This document shows, piece by piece, positions 9,760 to 19,158 of a DNA stretch of 55,354 nt. The notes beneath the pieces are model-generated. The model did not search any database, was not told the origin of the DNA, and was given only the letters and a program-made list of their open reading frames with translations. How positions within the stretch are numbered: the first letter of the stretch is position 1; every line of letters begins with the position of its first letter. The DNA lies in the NCBI GenBank assembly GCA_022539475.1, contig VCMS01000350.1:1-55354 (forward strand), in the 5' to 3' direction. Source of the stretch: Gracilaria domingensis (lineage: Eukaryota; Rhodophyta; Florideophyceae; Gracilariales; Gracilariaceae). The position numbers and the translations under genes are program-made.

Positions 9760-12126
9760 CTACGCGTCCTGCTGAGCGTTTTCCTCCTCTTCAGGATGAT
9801 GTGGTTCTTCCTCCTCCAGGATAAAGGCCGAACGGCGGGGACTTCTATTGGCTGGTTGAGAACTTCCGGGGATCGGAGCGCTGTTGTCGGCGCGACTTCC
9901 CTGGCTACCGACATTACCGGGTCGACGTCCCTGGCCTCCAGTAAATGGCATCCGACGGCGGAAATAACCTTCATCAACCCGATGGGTGTAATTTTGCTCA
10001 CGTTGCTGGAGCAACTTGTTCCGGACTTCGGCAGGCATCCACTCGCAGCAAGGGCGGGTAGTTGACAAGCATAAACGACATGCTGGGTTCCGGTTCGGGT
10101 CAAAGGATTGTCGAGGGGTTTGGTATGCCGAGTACGGTGTTGAAGGCATCGTGCTCTGACCCATCTGGGAAGGTGAAGCGGTACTTGTCGCTGGTATCGA
10201 CGGGAAGGAGACGCTCGGCGAGGGCAACACTGCTAGGGCCTCTCCAGCCTGGTCTTCTACTACTCCGGACTCCGTACTAGTATCCGTTTCGGTAAGGAGA
10301 GCTCGCGTACGCGACTTGCGTGCGTCACGGGCTTTCTCGATCGTGGAATGAACCTTCTTTCCGCCACGGTGGGTATCTCCTAGACCTTCTGCAAATAGTA
10401 CCAACTGCCTGAATCCGATCTTCGGGTGTGTTGCAGAATGATTGCGGACCGAAGCGCGGATCGCTGGTAGTAAACCTTCCACGAATAAAGCCTTCAAACG
10501 CGAATCAGTGAATATGTTACCGCAGCGGAGATTCTTCTTCCACAAGCGGTCCGAGAATTCACTTTCCGTAATTCCGGAACTCTGCCGATAAGTTGTTATA
10601 TCGTGATACGCTTCCGCGATGACTTCGTCAGTAGCGTACGTCTCCAGGAGATGGTTCACGACCTCCGGATAGGGTCGTAGAAGCTCATCGTCCTCATCCG
10701 AATCCACGGCTCCTGACTCGCCCGAGATACGGTTCTTGACGAGCTCTAAAGCCGAGCTGGATGTGAAAAACTGAAAGAGCCAGACTGCAGCTCCTTCATG
10801 AATGCCGTTCTGGTTGCATGCGGTTTTAAACGCACTGAGAAACTTGAGGACCGTGATCGGATCGTTCCCACTGAACTTCTCGGGAATCTGCAATGCCATC
10901 CGTTTAGCGGACTTCGCGACTGTCCGGGCCACTTTAGCATTGTACTTTCCGGAACGGTTCATCAAGCGGTAGGTCTTGAAGCTCAGGACCTTGGCGAACT
11001 CCCGATTGTTCGGCTTGATTCGCCGGATACGGGAGACATCAGATTCGTCTTCCGTATCACTGGATTGACTCGAATCAGAGTCAGAATGCTCCGAGTCGGT
11101 ATCGGAGTCGGAGTTTCCATAACGAGTATGACGCGACCCTCGACGCTTCCTATTACGGTTCTTCCTTTTGTTACGCTTCTTTTTGTCCGGGTTCGGGATG
11201 ACGTTCGGCGTGCCCCGCGCAGTCTCCCTACTGCGGAGGAGGCCATCCGAATCCGGTACCAGAACTGGATCGACGTTCGACGTGCCCCGCACAAGTTCTT
11301 GATTGTGGAAGAGGCCATCCGAGTTCGGGTTCATCCGAGCCGGTAAGGGGTTCGACGTGCCTCGAATGGTATCTGCTTCATTGAGGAGCCCTTCCAACCT
11401 CGGGTTTCGAGCGACGTTCGACGTGCCCACCGCGATCTGCCCATCACGGGGGAGGCCGCCCGCATTGTATACTTCATCCCTTGAGGGTTCAGCGCGAGTT
11501 GCTCTGTCGGGGTGACCAAGTTGCTGCACCACATCCCTTGCGGGTGGAGGTTGAGGGTATGATCCAGCAGGCAGTAGGCGATGCCTGCGGAGTTGGTTCG
11601 CGACTTCACTTTCCACAGTTTCAACCACCACATCGGTTACAACCGAAGCATTCCAAAGACGGGTGGACACAGTCTCCACGATCACAGGGAGCTGCGTTTC
11701 TATACCGGACCGGACCCGTTGTTCAAGGACACTGTCTACCTGAACAGGCACACGATTAGAGAGTTCCTCCGTTAACCACCTCTCTAACTGGGGTAGGAGG
11801 GAGGCAAAATCCGAGACGGTCGCTGCGTCTAACATGGCGGAGATTGCCGATTCGGGGCCACGGGTCTGCACACGAGGTGCTGGTCCAGGGTCTCCTCTTC
11901 CAACTTCCGTGTTCTGGGGTGCTTCTCCGGTGCGGCGGAGCAAACGCTCCGGGTTATCCACTTGTGGTACGAGTCCTTGCGGCTCATTGCGGCTACTGTT
12001 CGACCGCGGGGGCGGCAGAGAGAGCGCAGGTGGGTTCGATTCGGCCCTGCCGGTAGTCACACGAGCCGAAACAGACTTTGGACGAGCAAGCTCGTCGAGC
12101 CGAGAGAACTTCGACTTTGAAGACAT
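9760..12126 (-). CDS. gag: gag structural polyprotein of the chromovirus
   Basis: A 788-codon open frame from ATG at 12126 to TAG at 9760-9762. The N-terminal half is proline- and serine-rich with repeated (R/P)GTSNV-type segments at about 11190-11420. A basic stretch (KKKRNKRKNRNRKRR) near 11130-11185 is followed by an acidic serine tract. The conserved gag capsid domain lies around 10340-10910 (IPEKFSGNDP...FLSAF...GLLPAIR). A cysteine-rich segment (CRLCLSTTRPCCEW) lies near 10030-10080, but it is not a standard CCHC zinc knuckle. pol overlaps the last 30 bases in the -1 frame. The gene is intact, unlike pol. Confidence 0.9.
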   Translation of the reverse strand: MSSKSKFSRLDELARPKSVSARVTTGRAESNPPALSLPPPRSNSSRNEPQGLVPQVDNPERLLRRTGEAPQNTEVGRGDPGPAPRVQTRGPESAISAMLDAATVSDFASLLPQLERWLTEELSNRVPVQVDSVLEQRVRSGIETQLPVIVETVSTRLWNASVVTDVVVETVESEVANQLRRHRLLPAGSYPQPPPARDVVQQLGHPDRATRAEPSRDEVYNAGGLPRDGQIAVGTSNVARNPRLEGLLNEADTIRGTSNPLPARMNPNSDGLFHNQELVRGTSNVDPVLVPDSDGLLRSRETARGTPNVIPNPDKKKRNKRKNRNRKRRGSRHTRYGNSDSDTDSEHSDSDSSQSSDTEDESDVSRIRRIKPNNREFAKVLSFKTYRLMNRSGKYNAKVARTVAKSAKRMALQIPEKFSGNDPITVLKFLSAFKTACNQNGIHEGAAVWLFQFFTSSSALELVKNRISGESGAVDSDEDDELLRPYPEVVNHLLETYATDEVIAEAYHDITTYRQSSGITESEFSDRLWKKNLRCGNIFTDSRLKALFVEGLLPAIRASVRNHSATHPKIGFRQLVLFAEGLGDTHRGGKKVHSTIEKARDARKSRTRALLTETDTSTESGVVEDQAGEALAVLPSPSVSFPSIPATSTASPSQMGQSTMPSTPYSAYQTPRQSFDPNRNPACRLCLSTTRPCCEWMPAEVRNKLLQQREQNYTHRVDEGYFRRRMPFTGGQGRRPGNVGSQGSRADNSAPIPGSSQPANRSPRRSAFILEEEEPHHPEEEENAQQDA

Positions 12127-12203
12127 GAGGGGTTGTGCAGCTTTTTAGGCTACTCCTTACTTCCGATACGGCAAAAACGAATCTATTCTTCCACGAGAAA
12201 CCG

Positions 12204-12221
12204 TTCTAAGTCGGGAGACCA
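12204..12221 (-). promoter_or_regulatory. Primer binding site
   Basis: Two bases inside the 5' LTR the minus strand begins TGGTCTCCCGACTTAGAA. TGG is the complement of a tRNA 3' CCA end, in the position expected for minus-strand primer binding. I cannot name the tRNA. Confidence 0.7.
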
Positions 12222-12223
12222 GT

Positions 12224-12771
12224 TGTGAGATAGTGCGCGCGAGCGACTACTCAAGAGAATGTCCGGGAACGGTGGTGTGGATGCGCGGCACACGGGGTGT
12301 AAGGCCGTGTGAGCTGCCGAGTCGGAAAAGACGGTCGTTGAAGGTGCGGAGTAGTCCACGGCACTCTGTGGTGAAACCGAGTACGGAGACACGCGCAGTC
12401 CAGAAAGGTACCACGCGCCTAGCCAGAGAGCCGGTGCAACGGTAGTGATATCGCCGCAGAACAGCCTGTGCAGGTCTTAGACAAGCTGGGTTCCTACTAC
12501 GACTTAGGATCCGTGCCACGGGAAACAAGACGAAGAACCTAGTAGGAAGCACCTTGGTTTACTGTCATGGTGGCTACAGCCGAGCTGGCGAAAATAAATA
12601 CCTCGTCCGGCGTCGCCACACACGTGTACGACTTACCGATCACGGGGCACTAGCTGCCACCGGCATACACGTGGACTACTACTACTACTATATCTACTAC
12701 AACAATGTCATCCGACGAGCGGGTTTCCTTACAGTGCCACCACTGCAACCGTCACGGCACAGTATCTTACA
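12224..12771 (-). repeat. 5' LTR of the chromovirus
   Basis: 548 bp, nearly identical to the LTR at 2077-2624. Offset between the copies is a constant 10,147 bases along the whole length. Transcription of the element would start here on the minus strand. Confidence 0.95.
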
Positions 12772-12776
12772 CAGTC
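12772..12776. repeat. Target site duplication, right copy (CAGTC)
   Basis: Matches 2072-2076. Collapsing the two copies rejoins the X-prime reading frame. Confidence 0.93.
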
Positions 12777-12919
12777 AGCGACCCAACAAACGTAGAATGG
12801 TTGGCAAATCCCGCTCCACCCGCAAGAGTGGGCGTCGTCAAGTTCCGAAGGTGAAGAATGTGAAGCATGCGAAGAAAAACCGCTCTGGTTTCCGCGCCCC
12901 GCGTTCCACAAACCATTAA
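12777..12919 (+). pseudogene. Gene X-prime, 3' part
   Basis: With the chromovirus and one CAGTC removed, the frame that ends at 2076 continues through 12777 to TAA at 12917-12919 and adds about 47 mostly basic residues (for example NKRRMVGKSRSTRKSGRR). The clean rejoining shows that the retrotransposon hit a coding region. The basic tail resembles in composition the tail of gene X in T and T3. Confidence 0.7.
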
Positions 12920-12921
12920 TG

Positions 12922-13044
12922 TGGTATCGTGCCGCAGTACTCACGCAACCTTGACTATCATATGGTATCGTGCCGCAGTACTCCTGCAACCTTGAGTATC
13001 ATGTGTTATCGTGCCGCAGTACTCACGCAACCTTGACTATCATT
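12922..13044 (+). repeat. Three tandem 41-bp repeats
   Basis: Exactly 3 x 41 bp, each with the core TATCGTGCCGCAGTACTC, beginning two bases after the X-prime stop codon. The copies differ at only a few positions. This may be a 3' untranslated or element-terminal structure. Confidence 0.85.
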
Positions 13045-13988
13045 TGGAAGTGGACCTTCAATCTCCCTAAGGTATGTATTGCTAGTTGTTTTGCACTCCC
13101 TGCAGCCCCTGCGCAACGTTGTCTCTAACCATTTGACTTGTCATTTCCGTGCACTAGACTATGAATGTTTCAGTTCTACACCGTCAGTGTTTATGAATTG
13201 GGTTCCTGTCCCTTCTATTCTTCTTGCTCTTTTCATTTTCTGTCTTTGTTTTTTGCTCTATGCGACGCAGTGGTTCACCGCAGGTTCAGATCTTTTCAGG
13301 ACTGTGATCGACACATGAGGTTGTGGTAGCCATTGATGGCCACGGGTGTCATCACGTAGATACCTATGTTCTCAGTTGACTGTTTCAGTTATTTCTCACA
13401 TTGTGCCAAGTGTTGCTTGTAAACGGGGTTTATGGTCCTCTTGGTGGCCAGAGTGGTCGCTTTGACCATCATCACTCCTATTCAGAGCAGCATATATATC
13501 ATATATGGGACGATTGAAAGACAAACTTGCCCTGTCAGCGATCCACAGTGGTTCCATATACGAGCAAATTTTGCTCAAAGCCAGTCTACATTTAGAGCTG
13601 TCTTCAAGCCACGACGGTTCCTTGTGGGCATTTTTGTTTGCATTTGAGCTATAATTGGAGCTGTATCAGACTAGTTTGTATCCAGCTTTAGCTATGGGTT
13701 TGTACCAAATACGAATATGTTTAAGATGAATTCTGATCAGTGTCCGTACATAAGGCGTCAGCTTATGAATATCTTTCGTTCACTCAAGACTGCACTGCTT
13801 TCGACCATATACCGTACCAACCTTGCCCTGCTCTAGTTGGCACTATTTCGTCCTACGCTAAGCGGCTTAATATCGGCCATTTTATGAACACATTATGTCC
13901 TTTTTTCGGGCACGAAATTAAGGCCGTTTATCGGCACAGTAACGGCCCATTTTCGGCCATATTTGGCTAGGTGACATTGCGCACTAGG
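13045..13988. other. No gene recognised
   Basis: AT-rich sequence with short open stretches only. It includes a run of GGCC/GGCAC-type words around 13860-13970. No domain, RNA gene or repeat family is recognisable. Confidence 0.4.
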
Positions 13989-14255
13989 GCTACGGAGTGC
14001 GGTACGGTTGAGCTCACAATAATGAAAGAGCTGTTGAAGATAGTTTCGCTTAAGACAGGTACTACTTTCAACCTGGAAGAGACCGTTGGGCGACTTCCTG
14101 CATATGGGAAAACTCTCGTCTTCCCTACTTCTTTCTCCGACTTTGAGTCTAGGAACGCGTACTTCTACAAGTTTTCCCGCCAAGAAAGAAACATCGTAGG
14201 CGGTGACCCCGCTCCTTTTCATACAAACTACGTCAACGTTGTTAAAGAAAAGTAA
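13989..14255 (+). CDS. Small duplicated reading frame, copy 1, unknown function
   Basis: The open frame covers about 89 codons of the duplicated unit and ends TAA at 14253-14255. The core is ELLKIVSLKTGTTFNLEE and, later, FSRQERNIVGGDPAPFH. I do not recognise the family. No ATG lies at its head, so it may be an exon or the tail of a longer gene. The neighbouring copy keeps the same frame across nearly its whole length, which suggests the segment was coding when duplicated. Confidence 0.45.
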   Translation, partial: ATECGTVELTIMKELLKIVSLKTGTTFNLEETVGRLPAYGKTLVFPTSFSDFESRNAYFYKFSRQERNIVGGDPAPFHTNYVNVVKEK

Positions 14256-14421
14256 TCCCCCTCGCCATTCCTCCAGCTTTGAAGTTAGAGCACATGGCTT
14301 CTCGGTGTTCTAGACCTTATGGATGTGGGTAAAACGTTTTTAAAGATAGTTAAACATTAAATATACTTTATCTAAATGACCTGTTCTTATTACATTACAT
14401 TACATTAGAGGTTTCATTCCT

Positions 14422-14730
14422 ATGGACGTAGTCGCTACGGAGTGCAGTAAGGTTGTGCTCACAATAATGAAAGAGCTGTTGAAGATAGTTTCGCTTAAGA
14501 CAGGTACTACTTTCAACCTGGAAGAGACCGTTGGGCGACTTCTTGCATATGGGAAAACTCTCGTTGGCTTCCCTACTTCTTTCTCCGACTTTCAGTTTAG
14601 GAACGCGTACTTCTACGACTTTTCCCGCCAAGAAAGAAACATTGTAGGCGGTGACCCCGCTCCTTTTCATACAAACTACGTCAACGTTGTTAAGGAAAAG
14701 TTATCCCCCTCCCCATTCCCCCAGCTTTGA
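14422..14730 (+). CDS. Small duplicated reading frame, copy 2, unknown function
   Basis: Starts ATG at 14422 and encodes 102 residues nearly identical to copy 1 for 85 residues. It differs by one inserted Gly and by a lost stop, which extends it by eight residues to 14730. The same unrecognised core is present. Frame preservation despite the indel is the only evidence for coding. Confidence 0.45.
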   Translation: MDVVATECSKVVLTIMKELLKIVSLKTGTTFNLEETVGRLLAYGKTLVGFPTSFSDFQFRNAYFYDFSRQERNIVGGDPAPFHTNYVNVVKEKLSPSPFPQL

Positions 14731-14870
14731 GGTTAGAACACATGACTTTTCGGTGTTGTAAACCTTTTAGAGATAGTTAAACATAAAAGTTACTTTATCG
14801 AAATGACCTGTTCCTATTACATTACTTATATTGTTCGTCCTTCTGTGGTTCAAATATGCCCCTTTAAATC

Positions 14871-15357
14871 CTACATCCCTTATCACTAATACTTCGCTAA
14901 GATTTTGCTAGATAGAAAATGGTCATTCCATATCATTAAAGTGCACGATACTAGTAACGAAACAAGTACAAAAATTGTCATATTTCTGAAGAACTAAGCG
15001 TTTGCATTACTTGGGGCACCCGTATAAAGTAAGGTAAACCTTTTACGGGTTTCAACCCGTAATGGAGGTTGTTTTACTCTTCTTGATTTCTAAGCTCATG
15101 TTAAAGATATTTACAGTTTTCTTTACCCACTTGAACCCGTACATATAATTTATGACTAAATCATCCTTTCTTTACTTCAAATCGATGCAAAAACTTCTCC
15201 TCCTAGGAACGTTTTAAAACAGTACTACAATACCCGTATATGGTCGTTCTTAGACTCTTTTTATACTACGAAACACCTTGTGACCATCAATCACATCCTT
15301 CTCATTTGTATACCCACACCCATTTGCAAAACGAACCCTTTCGAAAGCTTTCAAAAC
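14871..15357. other. AT-rich spacer, no gene recognised
   Basis: Low-complexity AT-rich sequence between the duplicated unit and the HAD-like gene. A small imperfect inverted repeat lies near 15040-15062 (AACCTTTTACGGGTTTCAAC...). Nothing else can be supported. Confidence 0.35.
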
Positions 15358-15795
15358 ATGTATAACTCAGAAGTTAGAGCCCAAGAAGTAACTCCTCAGC
15401 AGCTGGCTAACGAAATATTCGAAAATGGCTACGCCGTGATTAGTGATGTTGACGGTACTCTGAAAAGAGCTGGGGAGAACATTCCTGCCGAAACAGTCAA
15501 ATGCATGAAGTACATCAATGCACGCGTTGGTTTCGGAATTGCTACTGGGCGAGATATAGAGGATGCCGAGAGTTTCATGGAGCACCTGGGTGGCTACACT
15601 TTTGGTATATACCTACCGGTGCGATGCCTGGTTGGTTATTTCATGACCAGTAAAAAGCAGGTTTTGAAGACGACACTGTTTATCCCACCAAGAGCTTTAA
15701 ACCCATTTGAAGTCGTTATATACTTATCACACCTCGGCCACATAACGGGAGAGAACGACAACATCAGAAGGATGAAGAAGAAACAACCGAAATAG
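15358..15795 (+). pseudogene. Truncated HAD-superfamily (Cof-like) phosphatase
   Basis: From ATG 15358, residues 26-80 carry HAD motif I (DVDGTL) and motif II (GIATGRD), as in Cof/IIB sugar-phosphatase-type hydrolases. Family members are about 250-300 residues and need motifs III and IV (Lys and Asp pair). This frame is 145 residues, and after about residue 88 it no longer resembles the family. It is probably the 5' fragment of a gene cut by rearrangement, followed by unrelated sequence. Confidence 0.65.
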
Positions 15796-16145
15796 AAACG
15801 AAAAGTGAACCATGCACCATCTGTGTACAGGCCCACTTTTACGTCGTTATCTAAACACAACTGTGATCGACTGGTATTTGCTATCAGTGAGGTCGTATGG
15901 GCATGGAGTTGTTTTGCGGCTCATCTTGGATACACGAACGTTCAGCACATGGTGAAACCATACATTTACATGAATATGCAGACTTTAAAGTATACAGCGC
16001 TAGAGACACGGGAGTCTGGTTATGCCCCGCCAAGCCAGAGTACTCGATTCAACACACAGGATGTGCCACAGAGCAGTACTAGTGGATAGGTGGAGACCTT
16101 GACCGATGAATGCGATACAAACCTCCGAATACTGGCTAAAAACTT

Positions 16146-18345
16146 TTGACAGACCTCGAAACCATATGCACTCACGATAGCCTCTATAGCTTACGGGTTG
16201 ATCAGATGAGGAACTGGATCGGGTTTTCGGAGATACGGATGGATACCGTATCTGATTCTGACTCCGGTGAGTTCCCTGCACGATTTCAGAACTTTTCGGA
16301 GTTGCTATGGAAACCGATACAGGATATGCGTCATGCGGCAGGGTTCAATGTGGGCATTCACGCGAAACCCGATATTGAACTGACGAATACCCCTAAAACT
16401 TCCGGTAATGCCGAACCTTCTTCGACCAAGTCTGCCCCACCCTCACCTCGTCGAGAGTATATGGACGTCGTGAGCTCTGATATCAACGACATTGAGAACC
16501 CGGTGAATTTTGCGGAGCATGAATCTCGGTTTGCCGGGTACAACTTCCAAAAGACTGGTATTGAGCCGCCCATGAAGGGGATATCCAGTCTCCTTCGAAT
16601 GAATATGGACAAGGTGTGGAAGGGGATGAGAAAGTCGCACTTTGTAGCGTACAACTGTGACATGAAAGACCTGAGGCACACACATGAAACGTTTGTGAAT
16701 CAGAGTGAGATTTTATGGGGTGAGGCACAGCTTGTCCTAACAGACCCTCCCTTTAACACTCGAAGGAAGAGAAGCAAATGGAATAGTGCTCACGATTTCT
16801 TCAGTGAGGAAGACATGATCCGTACGGCAGACTAAGTTCCGCGCTTCGGTCAGGTGGGCACTTCATTATATTCTGTGCCATGGCACAGTTTCATGTTTGG
16901 CACAGGATACTCTCGGAAACGGCGAGTACGAAAGATGACGCTGGAAGCGAAGGTAAGCCAGAACTCATGCCTTCGTTTAAAGTGGATGGGAATCCACTGG
17001 TATTCATCCGGGATCGAAGTAATGTCGGCGGGAATCCACGGAAGTTTGGGATACAGCCCGTAACGGAGTACGCCGTTCATGTGGTGAAGCGTGGATTGCG
17101 GCCATCGGAGGAAGCCAGTCTTACTCCATTGAGGAGAACAATTTCATTCCTTCTACTTTCCCGGCAAACAGGAATGTAAGTGACCGGGTACCGAAACCGA
17201 GAGCGGGTGAGTGGTTGACATGGAAGGTAAATGAGCCAGGTAGTTCAGTACCAAGTGGGCAGTACATAAGACCGGAGCAGAAGTCAAGGGAGTTGATGAA
17301 AGAGTTGATATGTCGTTTCACAAGACCGGGTGATCTTGTCATGGACATGTTTGTGGGAACCTTTTCTACGGGTATGGCGTGCCTATCGCTGACAAAGCAT
17401 AGGACGTTCTTAGGGTGCGAGAGGAATAGGCCATGTTTCAGCCATGCGAAGCACCATATAACGACTCTTATGGCCAAAGTTCTTTGCGGGGGGAAAAATG
17501 ACATTTTGGTTGAACAGGAGGTGGTGGATGCTGCTTCAACGACTTATGAACGGGTTCCACATCGGGACCGAGTTCGCCTTGAATGGGAGGCTCCATTTGG
17601 ATACCCCAAGTACCAAGTGATGCCTGCACATATTACTCAGTTCCTAGGAAGATACTGGAAGGACTGGGAGTTCGTCGACAATTGTGGACAGCATACTGTA
17701 GATCTTTGGGACGAGAAGTACCGAGGAGTTCTGAATCTAATGGATATGCATATGCTGTTGACTGTTGAAGCCAATCGCTATCGCTTACATGTAGCATCTC
17801 CTGAGATTCGACATCCCCATGCTGGTATGGGGGTGTTCACGCAACACAAGATATTGGCTGGGGAAACTATCTGTCATTTTTATGGAACTTTGGTATACAC
17901 GGATCTGACGAACCGGAAGGAAAGACACTTAACGTATGGAAGTGGCTGTCTCGGAGCAACTCCTGTGCGGTACAAGTTGTTTTCTGTGATGGTCACTGTG
18001 ACTGGTTCGGAGTTTCTGCACCTGAGGAACAGACCAGGACAGGCTCAGGATAGAAAGGAGAGCAAAGTCTACATTGTCCCGGCGCCTTTTTGTATCGAAA
18101 GCTACATTAACGACGCCGGATATCATGCCGGGGATCCCGATTTATCGCAGCCCCGGTCCAACAGGACTCGAAGTGCCAATGTGCAGATGGTGGAAGCAAA
18201 GTCCGTAATACAGTTTACGTCCGACCTTTCTAACTATGCTCTACTTCGTAGTAGAGCAGTAAGAGATATTGAGAGGGAAGAAGAGTTGTATTTCAACTAC
18301 GGAGAGCAGTACGCGGGGGACTGGGCTCTGACATTGGAGCAATAG
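16146..18345 (+). pseudogene. DNA N6/N4-methyltransferase fused to a SET domain
   Basis: The first frame (to TAA 16833-16835) carries methyltransferase motif IV, DPPF, at 16743-16754. After a frame change near 16855 comes GHFIIFCAMAQFHVWHRIL (16856-16910), a conserved strand-helix of N6_N4_Mtase enzymes. After another change near 17110 the frame stays open to 18345. It has the SAM-binding region (EQKSRELMKELI, then GDLVMDMFVG at about 17325-17355), so motif IV precedes motif I, the beta-type order. A SET domain follows at about 17818-18340: GVFTQHKILAGETI, FCIESYINDAGYH...NV, ALLRSRAVRDI, EEELYFNYGEQYAGDW. SAM would be the cofactor of both parts; one would modify DNA and the other histone lysine. 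One stop and two frame changes make this copy probably inactive, unless introns or assembly errors explain them. Sequence from 15805 to 16145 shows no clear extra domain. Confidence 0.75.
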
Positions 18346-18578
18346 ATGAGTGCAGTACTGAATAAAAAGTAAATACGCTTGTGAATATTGCAGCTGCCTG
18401 CAATACGCGTTGGAGATGTACACTAGAGCTCTTCATCTATTTGTAACGGCAATATTTGTGACCTATTGCGCACCTCAAATTCGTAAAAAGCAGAAACTGC
18501 GGTGTCTCCTGGAATATCTGAACCAAGCACCCCTGCGCCCCAAGTATTTCGTTTCCTTACCCCGTTTATCTCCACAAC

Positions 18579-18724
18579 ATGGGAATAACGCCGAGAAAGC
18601 GAAATAGTATGCAGCGGAACAAGAGTGGACAGAAGAAGATAAGAGCATCGGATGATACGAATCAGGCTACAAGCACCGCACTTCCTAAGCGGAAGTCGTC
18701 TACGACGAAGGAGAGAGTCAGTGG
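18579..18724 (+). pseudogene. Gene Y: basic reading frame cut by element T3
   Basis: From ATG 18579 the frame encodes about 48 strongly basic residues (PRKRNSMQRNKSGQKK...PKRKSSTTKERVSG) and then runs straight into the T3 terminus at 18725. It resembles the basic tails of X and X-prime in composition only. It is probably the start of a gene interrupted by T3; the other half was not found. Confidence 0.4.
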
Positions 18725-19158
18725 CCCAGAAAGGCATGTGGATATGCGACGGATATTCGAGTGATGTACGGGTGATTATGCTATCAAGACTGCTCCAAGG
18801 ACGTGTTTGGATATTCAGTAGATACCCGTGTGATACGCGCTAGATGGGGGTGTGATATGCTTAAAGATGTGCAAGATGATGCACGGGTTCTGCCCCATGG
18901 TTGTAGCAGATGATGTAGCAGTTGATACACGGTAGATAGTTTTGCTAAAACTTTGAAAAATAAGGGCACAATAAAAAACACTGGCTTTTTTTTCAGAATC
19001 TAGTGCGCACTTGAAATATTTTGTTTAAAATAATTTTTATTAATTATTATAATAAGTGATTAAGGTAATGTCACCATTTTTGACACGCTATGGGTGACGA
19101 GTCTTCGTCACATATGTTTCATCGTCACGCCAAAACGTGGTCTAATTCAAGTCACGGT
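18725..19158 (-). repeat. 3' terminal and subterminal region of T3
   Basis: Begins CCCAGAAAGG, followed by a dense series of GATAY-type words (GGATATGCG, GGATATTCG, GGATATTCAG, AGATACCCG, TGATACGCG, TGATATGC), then AT-rich sequence and a 7-bp-stem hairpin at 19094-19111. It is nearly identical to the inverted copy at 37734-38166. Arrays of short subterminal motifs are typical of CACTA elements and serve as binding sites for the element's own proteins. Confidence 0.8.

Larger units (their letters stand above)
5431..9790 (-). pseudogene. pol polyprotein: protease, RT, RNase H, integrase, chromodomain
   Basis: The frame opens at about 9790, overlapping gag, and is -1 relative to it. Protease shows the DTGA active site (Asp at 9548-9550), then an in-frame TAG at 9488-9490, then the rest of the protease ending in ILGTSF. 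Reverse transcriptase has YLDD at 8201-8212. RNase H follows (DACDRQVG; TDHNALRWLL). Integrase has an HHCC zinc finger near 6860-7020 and DDE residues at about 6791, 6611 and 6503. Near 6379 and 6155 a single missing base shifts the frame. Beyond the second shift, around 5510-5665, is a chromodomain (EWVVEKV...VKWYGF...STWEP) that would bind methylated histone H3 and direct integration. The shifts lie in short homopolymers, so sequencing error is possible. As written, the protein is not intact. Confidence 0.93.
2077..12771 (-). mobile_element. Ty3/gypsy chromovirus, complete with both LTRs
   Basis: A 10,695-bp LTR retrotransposon in minus orientation. It has two 548-bp LTRs bounded by TGT...ACA and 5-bp target duplications. 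In element order it runs: 5' LTR (right), primer binding site, gag, pol (protease, reverse transcriptase, RNase H, integrase), integrase chromodomain, an extra antisense gene, polypurine tract and 3' LTR (left). The domain order RT-RNH-IN identifies Ty3/gypsy, and the chromodomain places it with chromoviruses. By eye the two LTRs differ at only four positions, so the insertion is recent. Even so, the coding regions contain an in-frame stop in protease, two single-base frameshifts near the end of integrase and two stops in the antisense gene. Confidence 0.95.
13989..14870 (+). repeat. Tandem duplication of a 445-bp unit
   Basis: The sequence starting GCTACGGAGTGC at 13989 recurs at 14434, and similarity continues through both units to about 14433 and 14830. 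One in-frame 3-base difference (copy 2 has an extra Gly codon) and scattered substitutions separate them. A short ATTAC microsatellite lies at the junction (about 14388-14406). Confidence 0.85.

Noticed and set aside
12922..13044. CRISPR-like array
   Set aside because: The repeats are contiguous 41-bp units with no distinct spacers, in a eukaryotic context.
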